Positions 1-9,182 of a stretch of DNA of 64,000 nt are shown piece after piece (positions within the stretch are counted from its first letter, which is position 1; the number at the start of each line of letters is the position of its first letter). The translations under genes and the position numbers were made by a program. This DNA is from Streptomyces sp. JB150 (lineage in GTDB: Bacteria > Actinomycetota > Actinomycetes > Streptomycetales > Streptomycetaceae). The stretch lies in assembly GCF_011193355.1 (NCBI RefSeq), contig NZ_CP049780.1, positions 4,785,522-4,849,521 on the forward strand, read 5' to 3'. The notes beneath the pieces are model-generated. The model was not told the DNA's origin and ran no database searches. It saw only the letters and a program-made list of their open reading frames with translations.

Positions 1-1
1 C

Positions 2-1429
2 TGCATGGGCCCGCTCGGCTCGCCGCTGTCCGCGATCGGCGTCGAGATCACCGACTCCGCGTACGTGGCCGTCTCGATGCGCACCATGACCCGCATGGGG
101 CAGGCCGTCCTCGACGAGCTCGGCTCCGAGGGCTTCTTCGTGAAGGCCGTGCACACCCTCGGCGCCCCCCTGGAGCCCGGCCAGGAGGACGTCCCCTGGC
201 CCTGCAACCAGACCAAGTACATCTCGCACTTCCCCGAGACCCGCGAGATCTGGTCCTACGGCTCCGGCTACGGCGGCAACGCCCTGCTCGGCAAGAAGTG
301 CTACGCCCTGCGCATCGCCTCCGTGATGGCGCGCGACGAGGGCTGGCTCGCCGAGCACATGCTGATCCTCAAGCTCACCCCGCCGCAGGGCGAGTCCACG
401 TACGTCGCCGCCGCCTTCCCGTCCGCCTGCGGCAAGACCAACCTGGCCATGCTGGAGCCCACGATCTCCGGCTGGACGGTCGAGACCATCGGCGACGACA
501 TCGCGTGGATGCGCTTCGGCGAGGACGGCCGCCTGTACGCGATCAACCCCGAGGCGGGCTTCTTCGGCGTCGCGCCCGGCACCGGCGAGCACACCAACGC
601 CAACGCCATGAAGACCCTGTGGGGCAACGCGGTCTTCACCAACGTCGCCCTCACCGACGACAACGACGTGTGGTGGGAGGGCATGACCGAGGAGCCGCCC
701 GCCCACCTCACCGACTGGAAGGGCAACGACTGGACCCCGCAGTCCGGGACCCCGGCGGCCCACCCCAACGCCCGCTTCACCGTCCCCGCCTCGCAGTGCC
801 CGATCATCGCGCCCGAGTGGGAGGACCCCAAGGGCGTGCCGATCTCCGCGATCCTCTTCGGCGGCCGCCGCGCCACCGCCGTACCGCTGGTGACGGAGTC
901 CTTCGACTGGAACCACGGCGTCTTCCTCGGCGCCAACGTGGCCTCCGAGAAGACCGCCGCCGCCGAGGGCAAGGTCGGCGAGCTGCGCCGCGACCCGTTC
1001 GCGATGCTGCCGTTCTGCGGCTACAACATGGGCGACTACATGGCCCACTGGATCGACGTGGCCAAGGACAAGGACCAGTCCAAGCTGCCGAAGATCTACT
1101 ACGTCAACTGGTTCCGCAAGGACGACGCGGGCCGCTTCGTCTGGCCCGGCTTCGGCGAGAACTCCCGCGTCCTGAAGTGGATCGTGGAGCGCCTGGACGG
1201 CAAGGCCGAGGGCGTCGAGACCCCGATCGGCATCCTGCCGGCCAAGGGCGCCCTGGACACCGACGGCCTCGAACTGGCCGACTCCGACCTGGAGTTCCTG
1301 CTGACGGTGGACAAGGACGTGTGGCGCGAGGAGGCCGCCCTGATCCCCGAGCACCTGAACACCTTCGGCGACCACACCCCCAAGGAGCTGTGGGACGAGT
1401 ACCGCGCGCTCGTGGAGCGCCTGGGCTGA
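2..1429 (+). CDS. pckG: Phosphoenolpyruvate carboxykinase (GTP), 5'-truncated by window edge
   Basis: Catalyses the GTP-dependent interconversion of oxaloacetate and phosphoenolpyruvate in the cytosol, the anaplerotic/gluconeogenic node. The visible 475 residues are the C-terminal three quarters of a family that is usually about 600 residues; the reading frame is open from the first base, so the start lies left of the window. The GTP-PEPCK P-loop-like motif FPSACGKTN is present about 140 residues into the visible part, with the downstream segment containing the conserved GDDIAWM stretch that contributes metal and substrate ligands. No frame disruption is seen. A strong hairpin follows about 100 bp after the stop. 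Identification is very secure; only the N-terminus is missing. Confidence 0.97.
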   Translation, partial: CMGPLGSPLSAIGVEITDSAYVAVSMRTMTRMGQAVLDELGSEGFFVKAVHTLGAPLEPGQEDVPWPCNQTKYISHFPETREIWSYGSGYGGNALLGKKCYALRIASVMARDEGWLAEHMLILKLTPPQGESTYVAAAFPSACGKTNLAMLEPTISGWTVETIGDDIAWMRFGEDGRLYAINPEAGFFGVAPGTGEHTNANAMKTLWGNAVFTNVALTDDNDVWWEGMTEEPPAHLTDWKGNDWTPQSGTPAAHPNARFTVPASQCPIIAPEWEDPKGVPISAILFGGRRATAVPLVTESFDWNHGVFLGANVASEKTAAAEGKVGELRRDPFAMLPFCGYNMGDYMAHWIDVAKDKDQSKLPKIYYVNWFRKDDAGRFVWPGFGENSRVLKWIVERLDGKAEGVETPIGILPAKGALDTDGLELADSDLEFLLTVDKDVWREEAALIPEHLNTFGDHTPKELWDEYRALVERLG

Positions 1430-1526
1430 CGGCAGCCCCCCAGTACCCCCGCGGCCGGCCCCGATGGGAGCCCTGACCAGTGATCGTCACGGCCGGCCGC
1501 GGTGGCGGCACGATGTCACGAACCGT

Positions 1527-1552
1527 GGCCCCGCACAACGGCGTGCGGGGCC
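1527..1552 (+). terminator. Hairpin terminator after pckG
   Basis: Perfect 10-bp inverted repeat GGCCCCGCAC / GTGCGGGGCC with a 6-nt loop, lying 98 bp after the pckG stop. It lacks a long T-run, as is common in streptomycetes. Confidence 0.75.
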
Positions 1553-1580
1553 GTGCTGTCGCTGCCGCCACCGGCGCGCG

Positions 1581-1940
1581 TCAGCAGAGCGCGCCGAGCT
1601 GCCCGGCCGCCCGCTCGTACGCCGCCCGCACACCGGTCAGCTCGGGTCGGCCGCGCAGCGCGTGAGGAACGGGACGACGCGGTCATGGACCGGACCCCGC
1701 CAACCAGGCCTGCGGGGCAGCAGCCACCGCGCCAGCGCGACGAGTTCCGGCAACAGCCCCACGGCCGCCGGAGCCCCGCGCAGCGCCTGGAAGCGGTTGT
1801 TCAGCCGCCGGGTAACTCCCGCGCGTCGTGCGCCGTTTCGCCCTCGGTCTCGATCCGCTCGTCGTCGGCGACCGGCATGGGCACCATCGACGCCTGCAGG
1901 CTCGCCGCCGGCTGGACCGTGCCCGTGTGCGTGCCCCGCG
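1581..1940 (-). pseudogene. Decayed coding remnant, several frameshifts
   Basis: No single frame is open across this stretch, but three consecutive minus-strand frames each hold a protein-like segment: one with residues ADDERIETEGETAHD (ends 1801), one with FQALRGAPAAVGLLPELVAL (ends 1637), and one ending in YERAAGQLGALC (stop at 1581-1583). Read in order they look like the C-terminal part of one protein broken by frame changes. The function is not recognised. It lies directly downstream of the beta-propeller-like gene, on the same strand. Alternatively the segments are chance open frames in GC-rich DNA, which is why confidence is low. Confidence 0.35.
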
Positions 1941-2834
1941 TCAGCCACCGGGGGACTCGGTGAGCCGGTACGTACCCGACGGCAGACGCCAGGGCAGGAC
2001 CGGCTCGCACGCCCCGCCGCGGGCGTCGAGATACACCACGTTGGGCATCCAGCCCCGGATTCCCGGCGTGGCGGCCACCGCCACGATCTCGCCCGCCCCC
2101 GAGACGTCCAGGGCGTCGACCCGGACGTCGAGCGCGCACACCACCTCGCGCGCCCCGGTGCGCAGATCGTGCAGGGCCAGCACTCCCGGCCCCTCGTCGG
2201 GCCCCTCGACCGCCGCGATCACGTCCGGGCCGAGGTGGGGCGTCCAGGTAGCCGCCCGCAGACCCGGGAGCAGGGCGGCACGGCCGTCCTCCAGGGACAT
2301 CAGCAGGACCCGGCGGGAGCCGGCGAGCAGCCAGCGGCCGTCGCAGGAGAGGGAAGGCTCACTGCTCAGGACCGCTTCGGGCAGGGCGCCCACCCGGCGG
2401 CGCGTCCGTCCGGGCAGGTCGTAGACCCACACGATCAGCCGCGCGGCGCCGCGGCCGCGGAACTCCAGGACGACGGCGGTGCGTCCGTCGTCCGACACCG
2501 TCACCTCGGCGGCGTCCCAGAGCAGCCCCGGTGACGGCCCGCCGTCCTCGGCGAGGAGGGACAGACCGTCGCGGTACGGCCAGCGGGTCGAGGAGTGCTC
2601 CAGGGCGCCGAACCGGACCGGCTCCTCGGCCGCGGCGGTCACCCAGTGCGTCTGCAGGTAGTCGGCCGCGGGCAGGCCCGTCCAGATGCGGCCGGTGGCC
2701 CGGCGCGTGGCGAGGCTGCCGCCGCCGGGCAGGGGGCAGAAACCGAAGTCGGCCGACCCGACGGGGGTGAGGAGCTGCCCGAGGTCGGTGCGGGCCACCG
2801 ACGCGGCGTCCGTGCCGCGCTCTTCGACCAGCAC
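1941..2834 (-). CDS. Hypothetical protein with beta-propeller-like repeats
   Basis: About 297 residues from a GTG at 2834, which has GGAAG seven bases upstream. Repeated short blocks such as VSDDGRTAVVLEF, LSCDGRWLLAGS and ALDVSGAGEIVAVAA have the pattern of WD40/TolB-like blades, so a small beta-propeller is inferred. Coding-like sequence (YADSTPGDTVPSYLEAR) continues upstream of the proposed start to about 2910, but no ATG/GTG precedes it in frame. The gene may therefore be 5'-truncated or may start at an unusual codon. It lies 180 bp downstream of the CHAT gene on the same strand and could be part of the same island. The function is unknown. Confidence 0.55.
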   Translation of the reverse strand: MLVEERGTDAASVARTDLGQLLTPVGSADFGFCPLPGGGSLATRRATGRIWTGLPAADYLQTHWVTAAAEEPVRFGALEHSSTRWPYRDGLSLLAEDGGPSPGLLWDAAEVTVSDDGRTAVVLEFRGRGAARLIVWVYDLPGRTRRRVGALPEAVLSSEPSLSCDGRWLLAGSRRVLLMSLEDGRAALLPGLRAATWTPHLGPDVIAAVEGPDEGPGVLALHDLRTGAREVVCALDVRVDALDVSGAGEIVAVAATPGIRGWMPNVVYLDARGGACEPVLPWRLPSGTYRLTESPGG

Positions 2835-3015
2835 CGCGCGGGCTTCCAGATACGACGGGACGGTGTCGCCGGGTGTCGAGTCGGCGTAGGTCTGCTCGAC
2901 CGAGTCAGCCGTGGCGTGCCGGGGGCGCGCCCGTGGGCGTCTGCCGGCGGGACCGGGGGTCCGGCGGGCCGGGACAACGGCGACCTCACTTCCGGGCGGG
3001 CGTGCGAGACGGTCT

Positions 3016-6000
3016 CTAGGGGCCGATGTGGTGCAGCGCGGCCCACCAGGAAGGGCGGTCGGGGCTGTTCTCACGGGCGAGACGCACCGCGTGGTCCACG
3101 GCACGGGCCACGGCGTCGTGCGATACGGCGGTCCCTCGCGGCAGTGACGTGTAGAACGCCTGGGTGGCCGCCAGGGAGGCGTAGCTCTGCAGGGGCCAGA
3201 AGGAGGCGATGACATGGGCGAAGCCCACCGCCTGCATTCCGCCCGCCAGGTGCATCGCCTGGTCGGTGAGGTGGGCGCGCCCGCGCGCGGTGTCGCAGGC
3301 CGCGAGGTACGCCAGGAACGACCGGGACGCCGCCTGGGTGTCCAGGAGGTCGCCGGTCGTCAGGGGGCCGGCCGTCGCGTGGTCGTGGCAGACCAGGTGA
3401 CCGTTGTCGTCCGCTTCCGGGTCCTGTTCGGCGTGACCCGCGAAGTGCACCCAGTCGTGCGCCCTCAGCATGTCGAGCAGCACCGCACGCCGGGCGTCCC
3501 CGTCGTACAGCTCCGTCGCGCCGGGAGCCCACCGCCGCACGGCCGCCACCTCCCGGTGCGCGCCGGGCAGCCGGTCGTACCCCGGGGTGTCGCGCATGCC
3601 GACGGCGAGCACCCGGGGATCGCGGCTTAGGGCCGTACCGCGGGAGTAGGCCAGCGCGGCGAGGGTCGGCACGTACGACGACACCACACGGCCGATCACC
3701 GACTCCCCGTCCGAGGGGTGAGGCGTGAGCGCGGCGGCGGCGTGCAGCGGCAGGCCGGCCAGCGCTCCCGTGCAGCACCACCACACGCGAGGCCGCCCCG
3801 GCACGGGAGCCGCCCGCGGCCGGCTCGCCGGGCCGGCCGGCCGTGGGCGGTCCAGGTCGTCCAGGACGGGGCGGGCGACCGTCCGCCACAGCCAGTCGAG
3901 AACGGCGGCCAGAGCCCCCTCGGCCGCGGCGCGTTCCTGCGGCGAGGAGCCGCGGTGCGTGGCCCGCCACGTCGCCTCCTGCAGCTCCGCGGCCTTGCGT
4001 CCGGCCCCGTATCCGGTGAGTTCCGGCAGGGACAGCACCCGCACCGTGCCGTCGCGGACGATCAGGGCGTCACTGCGCAGACGGGAGGTGTTGACCACGA
4101 CGACGCTGCCGTGGGCGCCGGCCGAATCGGCCACCAGGCCGCGCACGTCCGGCGGCCTCAGGAAGCGCTCGAGCCCCGGAACCCGGCGCAGGTCGTCCAG
4201 CACCTCACGCAGCTCGTCGGCGCGCCGGCGACGGGCGGTCAGCGCCTCGCCGAGCAGGCCGCGCCGAACCGGATCCTCGTCGACGACTGCGGACCCGTCG
4301 GCGGCGACCTGGTCGCGCAGCCGGAGAAAGCGGCTTCCCAGCCGGGGAGCGTGCGTCCCTAGCCGGGCCAGGTCCTCCCTCAGACTGAGCGACTCGGTGA
4401 GCAGCAGGCCCCGGCTGCTCTCCAGGAACTCCAGGGCGGCGTACGGGTCGCCCATGGAGATCGCGCAGGCCGCCGCATCGGCGGCCACCCCCTCCAGATG
4501 CCTCAGCAGCTGCTCGCGGTCCGGGCGGGGCAGATGCAGCGGAGCGAGCAGCGGCACGAAGGACATGGCCAGCCGGTACGCCTCGTACGCCTGCCGCCAG
4601 TCGCGCAGCCGGGCAGCGGTCCGTCCCCAGGCGACGGCCCGGTCGATCCGGTCCTGCACCCGGCCGTCGCCGCGCAGCGCGCACCAGCGGTACAGCTCCG
4701 TGGCCTCGCGGTACCGCTCGGTAAACGCCTCCGTGAAGGGGCGGCCGCCCACGATCCGGCTCTCGGCCGACAGCACGAGGATCAGCGCCAGGCCGGACCG
4801 GTAGTGGATCTCCAGCCCGGCCGGCTCGCCCCGGTAGGCGGCAAGCCCCTCGCGGTACGCCGTCTCCCCCGCCTCCAGGTCGGCCTCGGCGAGCGTGTGC
4901 CCGGCGCGCTTGTTCCACAGCCAGGCGATGGCCAGGCGGTGGCGGGCCGCCTCGGCCTGGGTCGCGCTCGCCCGCAGATTGCCGTGGGACAGCCGAACCG
5001 CTTCCTCGAAGTCCTCGCTCCGGTGCCGCTGTTCATAGCGCTGGACCAGCTTTACGGTCTTCGCGAGGGTGTGGTGACGCCGCTGGGCCGACTCCGCGGA
5101 GAAGGCGGCCACGGCACGTCCGTCCTCCTCGATGGCGAGGTCGAGCACGTCCGCCTCGCTGATCGACAGCCGGCGGGCGAACACCTCGGGGAACGTGGTG
5201 AGCAACCGGGCGAGGTTGCCGCGGTGCGCGGCCGCCTCACGCGGGCCGGGGGAGGCCTCGATCGCCTTGCGGTACAGGTCGCGCGCGTCGGGGAGGAACG
5301 TACGGTCGCCGGTGGCATGGGCGTGCAGCGCGTAGGTCGTGGCCATGTTGGCCAGGACGCCCGCCCGGTTGAGGTCCCCGGGCCGGGTCGCGTCGACCGC
5401 CGCGCGCTGGACCTCGATCGCCCGGTCCAGGAAGCGCACCTCACCGGTGGCGGTGTGCAGGGTGCGCAGCACATTGGCCCAGGTGTTGAAGAGACTGCTG
5501 CCGTCGATGCCCCGAGGGCGCGGCACCGCCTTGCCCGCCTGCTCCGCCAGCTCCTGAGCGCGGTGCAGCAGCTCGATCCGGCCGGCTGCCTCGTACAGCC
5601 TCTCACCCACCCGGCAGGCACTGTCCAGCGCGTCCGGCAGGTCCGGATGGCCGGGCGGCGCCGCCGCCAGGGCCTGCTCGGCGGCCCGCTGCGCCTCGGC
5701 CAGCAGGTCCTCGTCGGGTGCGTGGGAGTGCAGCGACAGCAGGGCGTCCGCGTACTGCGCGCGGTACATGGCGGTGCGGGGGTGCCGGTGCTGCACGGCG
5801 AGCTCCACCGCCCGGCGCAGCCGGCCGACCCGCTCTCGGAGGTCCTCTTGTCGGTTGTGCAGGTCCCAGAGGCGGTCCAGCGCGCTCGCCAGGGAGTTCT
5901 GCACGGTGGCCTCGTCCTGCCCCTGGATCGTCCCCGACCGCAAGGCCCCCTCGAGCAGCTCGCGGGCCTCCCGCGGTGCCGAGGTCTCGCTGACGCGCGC

Positions 6001-6288
6001 GTCGTAGAGGTCCAGCAGCGCGTTGGCCAGGTTCACCTGGTACTCGGCTTCCTCGCCCAGCGGGGCGGCGGCGCACGCTTCCCTGTGGACCGCGACGGCC
6101 TCGTCCAGCAGCGCCTCGTCGGGGTCTCGGCGGTGGCGGGAGCGCAGCGCCCGGCCGAGGCGGTCGAGAAGCGCGGCACGGGCCGGATGCGGGAACGGCA
6201 CGGCGCCGAGCGTCGACCGCAGGTTCTCCACCTCGTCCACTTCGTCCGCCTCGACCCGGCCGTCGTCCGGTTGATCACCTGCGACCAC
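3016..6288 (-). CDS. TPR-repeat CHAT-domain protease, CATRA-like island
   Basis: 1090 residues from GTG 6288 (GAGGG five bases upstream). Residues about 20-650 are rich in TPR-like helical repeats (for example LANALLDLYDAR, ARELLEGALRSG, LYRKAIEASPG). The C-terminal 300 or so residues form a CHAT (caspase-fold) peptidase domain: His952 in HFAGHAE and Cys998 in LAACDTARG match the catalytic His/Cys dyad. CHAT-TPR proteins are known effector proteases in NTP-dependent and gasdermin-type conflict systems, where they cleave a partner after a sensing step. No signal peptide or membrane segment is seen, so it should be cytosolic. It is divergent from a three-gene operon encoding a small protein, a membrane protein and an unknown protein. 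The substrate is not deducible from sequence. Confidence 0.85.
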   Translation of the reverse strand: MVAGDQPDDGRVEADEVDEVENLRSTLGAVPFPHPARAALLDRLGRALRSRHRRDPDEALLDEAVAVHREACAAAPLGEEAEYQVNLANALLDLYDARVSETSAPREARELLEGALRSGTIQGQDEATVQNSLASALDRLWDLHNRQEDLRERVGRLRRAVELAVQHRHPRTAMYRAQYADALLSLHSHAPDEDLLAEAQRAAEQALAAAPPGHPDLPDALDSACRVGERLYEAAGRIELLHRAQELAEQAGKAVPRPRGIDGSSLFNTWANVLRTLHTATGEVRFLDRAIEVQRAAVDATRPGDLNRAGVLANMATTYALHAHATGDRTFLPDARDLYRKAIEASPGPREAAAHRGNLARLLTTFPEVFARRLSISEADVLDLAIEEDGRAVAAFSAESAQRRHHTLAKTVKLVQRYEQRHRSEDFEEAVRLSHGNLRASATQAEAARHRLAIAWLWNKRAGHTLAEADLEAGETAYREGLAAYRGEPAGLEIHYRSGLALILVLSAESRIVGGRPFTEAFTERYREATELYRWCALRGDGRVQDRIDRAVAWGRTAARLRDWRQAYEAYRLAMSFVPLLAPLHLPRPDREQLLRHLEGVAADAAACAISMGDPYAALEFLESSRGLLLTESLSLREDLARLGTHAPRLGSRFLRLRDQVAADGSAVVDEDPVRRGLLGEALTARRRRADELREVLDDLRRVPGLERFLRPPDVRGLVADSAGAHGSVVVVNTSRLRSDALIVRDGTVRVLSLPELTGYGAGRKAAELQEATWRATHRGSSPQERAAAEGALAAVLDWLWRTVARPVLDDLDRPRPAGPASRPRAAPVPGRPRVWWCCTGALAGLPLHAAAALTPHPSDGESVIGRVVSSYVPTLAALAYSRGTALSRDPRVLAVGMRDTPGYDRLPGAHREVAAVRRWAPGATELYDGDARRAVLLDMLRAHDWVHFAGHAEQDPEADDNGHLVCHDHATAGPLTTGDLLDTQAASRSFLAYLAACDTARGRAHLTDQAMHLAGGMQAVGFAHVIASFWPLQSYASLAATQAFYTSLPRGTAVSHDAVARAVDHAVRLARENSPDRPSWWAALHHIGP

Positions 6289-6364
6289 AACTGCCCTCGC
6301 TTTTCCGGTGTGTTGGCTGGAGACCCTACGCTAGGCTTGCGCCGCTCAGCAGGCAGTTGTGCCA

Positions 6365-6376
6365 GATTGCGCAATC
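6365..6376. promoter_or_regulatory. 12-bp perfect palindrome in divergent promoter region
   Basis: GATTGCGCAATC, a perfect palindrome, sits between the divergently transcribed CHAT gene (start 6288) and the plus-strand operon (start 6457). A further half-site-like ATTGCGC follows at about 6385. Its position suits an operator controlling both sides. The binding protein is unknown. Confidence 0.4.
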
Positions 6377-6456
6377 GATGCGGCATTGCGCCGCGGTGCC
6401 GCCTTCGGCGATGCGGAGGCGGTGCCGGGTCGGGCACCGGCACGGAGGGAGACCGT

Positions 6457-6774
6457 GTGAACGACGACCGGTGGGCACGAGCGGCCGAGGACGCACTGAC
6501 CGTGCTGGAGCTGTTGCCGGACATGGAGGCCACGCCCCAGGAGTGGGCGCGGGTGGAACAGCTCCTCGCCACCGCCGTGGAGACGGCCGCCGACCGGCGG
6601 GACGCCGAGGCCCTGACCGCCGCCATCCGTGAGGTGAAGGACCTCACCGGCGCGTACCACGGCCCCGCCCGCCTTCCCGAGCAGCCTCCCCAGCCTCCCG
6701 GTCCACCCGTGCTCGACCGCATCCCCAAGCTGGTGCAGAAGATCGGCCGGCTGCTGCCCGGCTCCGATGCCTGA
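6457..6774 (+). CDS. Small CATRA system-associated-like protein
   Basis: 105 residues from GTG 6457, with GGAGGGAG five to nine bases upstream. The N-terminal 70 residues are predicted helical (ALTVLELLPDME, VEQLLATAVETA, ALTAAIREVKDLTG), followed by a proline-rich linker (EQPPQPPGPP) and a short basic helix (IPKLVQKIGRLL). The stop overlaps the next start by 8 bp, so translation is coupled. Size, composition and position match the small proteins accompanying CHAT/TPR genes in actinobacterial CATRA-type conflict loci. That assignment is from recall of the family and was not searched. Confidence 0.75.
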   Translation: MNDDRWARAAEDALTVLELLPDMEATPQEWARVEQLLATAVETAADRRDAEALTAAIREVKDLTGAYHGPARLPEQPPQPPGPPVLDRIPKLVQKIGRLLPGSDA

Positions 6775-8311
6775 CCGCGGGCTGCGCCGGCCGGCCCTCG
6801 TCGTCCACGCCTTTTTCCGCTCCTCGACCCTGTCCGCCGCGCACCCCGTCACCCCGGGCACGCCCGCGGCCCGCCCCTACCTGCGACGCCTGTGGTCGGC
6901 CTGCCGGGACCTCGGCATGCGCGACCCGGTGGGCACGCTGCCCTTCCTCGCCGGCCCCGACGACCTGCCCGACACGGTCCCGTTCGCCGCGTCGCCCGTC
7001 TTCCTGGCGGCCCGTGCCTCCGGCCCGCTGGAGTCGGACGATCAGGCGGTGCTGTGGGCACGCGGGGACGTCACGGGGCTGTCGCTCGTCCTGCCCGCCC
7101 GGCCGCAGTCCGCCCGCACGTGGGAGTCCGCCGCCGACCGCTGGGCCGCGAAGGCGCCCGCCGGGCCGGTCCCCGACGAGGTGCTGGGGGTGACGGTCGT
7201 GGCGCGGGCCCTCGGCGCCCTGCCCCGCCGGCTGCTGCGCCGGCCGGCCCGCGCCGACGCCCTCGTACGGCATGCCTCCTCCCGGCTCGGCCCGTACTCG
7301 GGGGAGCCGGGTCCGTGGACGCCGCTGTCGGCGGACCGGCTGCTCTGGGAGATCGACCGGCCGGATTCCGGCCCCCGGGTCGTGGTGGCCGTCGACCGCG
7401 GCGACGAACCCGGCCTCGACGCGTGGCTGTGGCTGACCGGCACGGCCGAACCCGCCCCCCTCACCCGCCACCTGCTCCATGCCGGCCTGGTACGGCACCA
7501 CGTGCGGGTGCTGAGCGGCGCCCGGGAGGACATCCGCGCCGGCGACCGGGAGGTCACCGAGGCCGCGGACGCCCTCGGGCACCTGCACGCCCGCGCCGTG
7601 GACGACCCGGCGCCCCTGTTCGGCGAGGCCGCCCTGGAGGCGGAGGCCCGTATGGACCGGCTGCGCGCCGCCGCCCACGATCTCGCGGCCCGCCGCGCCG
7701 ACCTGCGCTCCCTGTGCCGGACCGGGCAGGGGCTCGCCGCCAACATGCGGCAGGCGGTACCGCCGGCGGACCACGACGCCGCGGGCTCACCCCTCGTGGC
7801 GGACCGCGACCTCGCCGACTGGCTCGCCCAGCAGGCCGAGGACGAGGTGGAACACCTCAACGCCACCATGGAACGCGCCGAGTCGGTCATCGGCCTCGGC
7901 GGAGCGTTCGTCGCGGAACGGGCCCAGGCGCAGCGTCAGCACGCCGCGCTCGTCCAGGGCGCCCTGGTCGGCGGCCTTCTCGCTGTGCTGGCCGCCGTCC
8001 AGTCGCTCCAGTACAAGGTCCACATGGCGGCCGTCCTGGACGCTCCGGTCATCACCCTGATCGGACTTCTCGCCGTCGTCCTGCCGACCGGCGGCCGGCG
8101 CCTGCTGCGTGCGGGCCGGGAGCCGACGACACCCGTCCTGTTCGACCTCGTGGGCGTCACGCTGCTCGGCGGAGCGGTCGGCTGGCTGCTGACGACGGTC
8201 CTCTTCCACGCGCGCCACGGCCAGGCGGCTCCCGTGGCGTGGTCGGTGTCGGCCGCGGCCGTCTGTTCGTCCGGCGCCTGGCTGTCGGCCCGGGCACGCT
8301 TCAGGAGGTAA
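6767..8311 (+). CDS. CATRA-type CASPASE/TPR-associated membrane protein
   Basis: 514 residues from ATG 6767. The N-terminal 390 residues are soluble, beginning with a conserved-looking block (LVVHAFFRS, GTLPFLAGPDDLP). A helical stretch at about 300-390 (AAAHDLAARRADLRSL, ERAESVIGLGG) leads to four predicted membrane helices at about 397-413, 422-440, 459-481 and 490-507. This architecture resembles the family named for association with caspase/TPR proteins (CATRA, BN6_48550-like), in which the membrane segment may be the executing part. It sits between the small CATRA-like protein (8-bp overlap) and the 262-residue protein (6-bp gap), divergent from the CHAT protease. Pore or anchor function is inference. 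Confidence 0.75.
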   Translation: MPDRGLRRPALVVHAFFRSSTLSAAHPVTPGTPAARPYLRRLWSACRDLGMRDPVGTLPFLAGPDDLPDTVPFAASPVFLAARASGPLESDDQAVLWARGDVTGLSLVLPARPQSARTWESAADRWAAKAPAGPVPDEVLGVTVVARALGALPRRLLRRPARADALVRHASSRLGPYSGEPGPWTPLSADRLLWEIDRPDSGPRVVVAVDRGDEPGLDAWLWLTGTAEPAPLTRHLLHAGLVRHHVRVLSGAREDIRAGDREVTEAADALGHLHARAVDDPAPLFGEAALEAEARMDRLRAAAHDLAARRADLRSLCRTGQGLAANMRQAVPPADHDAAGSPLVADRDLADWLAQQAEDEVEHLNATMERAESVIGLGGAFVAERAQAQRQHAALVQGALVGGLLAVLAAVQSLQYKVHMAAVLDAPVITLIGLLAVVLPTGGRRLLRAGREPTTPVLFDLVGVTLLGGAVGWLLTTVLFHARHGQAAPVAWSVSAAAVCSSGAWLSARARFRR

Positions 8312-8317
8312 CACACG

Positions 8318-9106
8318 ATGGGTCTGTTCAGTCGTCGCGGCACCTCGTCCCGCGCCGGTTCCGCCGCGCCGTCCCTGCTGCTCGGCTCCGGGCGGAAGCT
8401 CACCAGTTCGCTGGCCCTGGGCGACAGCGTCCAGTGCGTGGAGGAACTGATGGACGGCTATCGCGACCGCAAGTACGCCGCGCTCCCGCACCTGGTGCCG
8501 GCCGGCCACCTCTGGCACGGTGCCGCGCAGGAGGCGCCGGCGGCCGTGTATGCGAGTGCGGACCAGGCCGGCGACTTCGTCCTGTTCGCCTTCGGCCGCG
8601 GCGGCACCGGCACGCGCATCGGGGTGTTCCCGCTGGGGTTCGGCTCCAAGCGGCTGAACACGCCGCTGATCGGCCACCTCAAAACGCGTGACCCTTCGCT
8701 GAGTTCGGTCGGCGCCTTTCCGGAGGGGGTCGTCTCCCTCACCGCTCCGACGGTCCCGCCCACGCTCGTCGAGGACACGCTGACCGCGGCCGCGTACCCG
8801 CACACGGCCGGGAACCTGGCCCGGGTGGCCGACCGGCTGTTCACCATGGCCGCCACCAAGGGCTACCAGTTCGTCAGCGGGATGGAGTCGGAGGCGGCCG
8901 CTCGCCGCCGCAGCGCCGCGTGGCAGCGGCGTGCCGAGAACAGCGCCACGCTGGTCGAGCCGGTCCAGCTGGTCCTGGACGACCTGGCGAGCTGGCAGCC
9001 CGGTGTCCTTCCGTACATCCAGGACCTTCCCCTGCGTGTGCAGAGCGTGCTGCTCGAAGCGGTGGGTCTGGAGGGGAGTTTCTGGGAGGCGCTGGAGCGG
9101 CGGTGA
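8318..9106 (+). CDS. Hypothetical protein, last gene of CHAT island operon
   Basis: 262 residues from ATG 8318, with AGGAGG overlapping the previous stop. No domain is recognised. The N-terminus is basic and Ser/Gly-rich (FSRRGTSSRAG). The central part (FVLFAFGRGGTGTRIGVFPLGFGSKRL) looks beta-rich. The C-terminal part has a helical region (SEAAARRRSAAWQRRAE) and ends DLPLRVQSVLLEAVGLEGSF. There is no signal peptide or membrane helix. The 6-bp spacing to the CATRA-like membrane protein argues for a shared role, perhaps as a regulator or immunity-like component, which is inference only. Confidence 0.75.
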   Translation: MGLFSRRGTSSRAGSAAPSLLLGSGRKLTSSLALGDSVQCVEELMDGYRDRKYAALPHLVPAGHLWHGAAQEAPAAVYASADQAGDFVLFAFGRGGTGTRIGVFPLGFGSKRLNTPLIGHLKTRDPSLSSVGAFPEGVVSLTAPTVPPTLVEDTLTAAAYPHTAGNLARVADRLFTMAATKGYQFVSGMESEAAARRRSAAWQRRAENSATLVEPVQLVLDDLASWQPGVLPYIQDLPLRVQSVLLEAVGLEGSFWEALERR

Positions 9107-9182
9107 GCGCGGTGCATCCGTGGCGCCCGGTCCGCGCGTCGCTGCGGGTGCACGCGGACCGGGGCCGTTCAGGGGGGAGAGG

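Noticed and set aside
298..1476. Long plus-strand frame overlapping pckG
   Set aside because: It is an Arg/Gly-rich shadow of pckG caused by high GC; the PEPCK frame has the conserved motifs.
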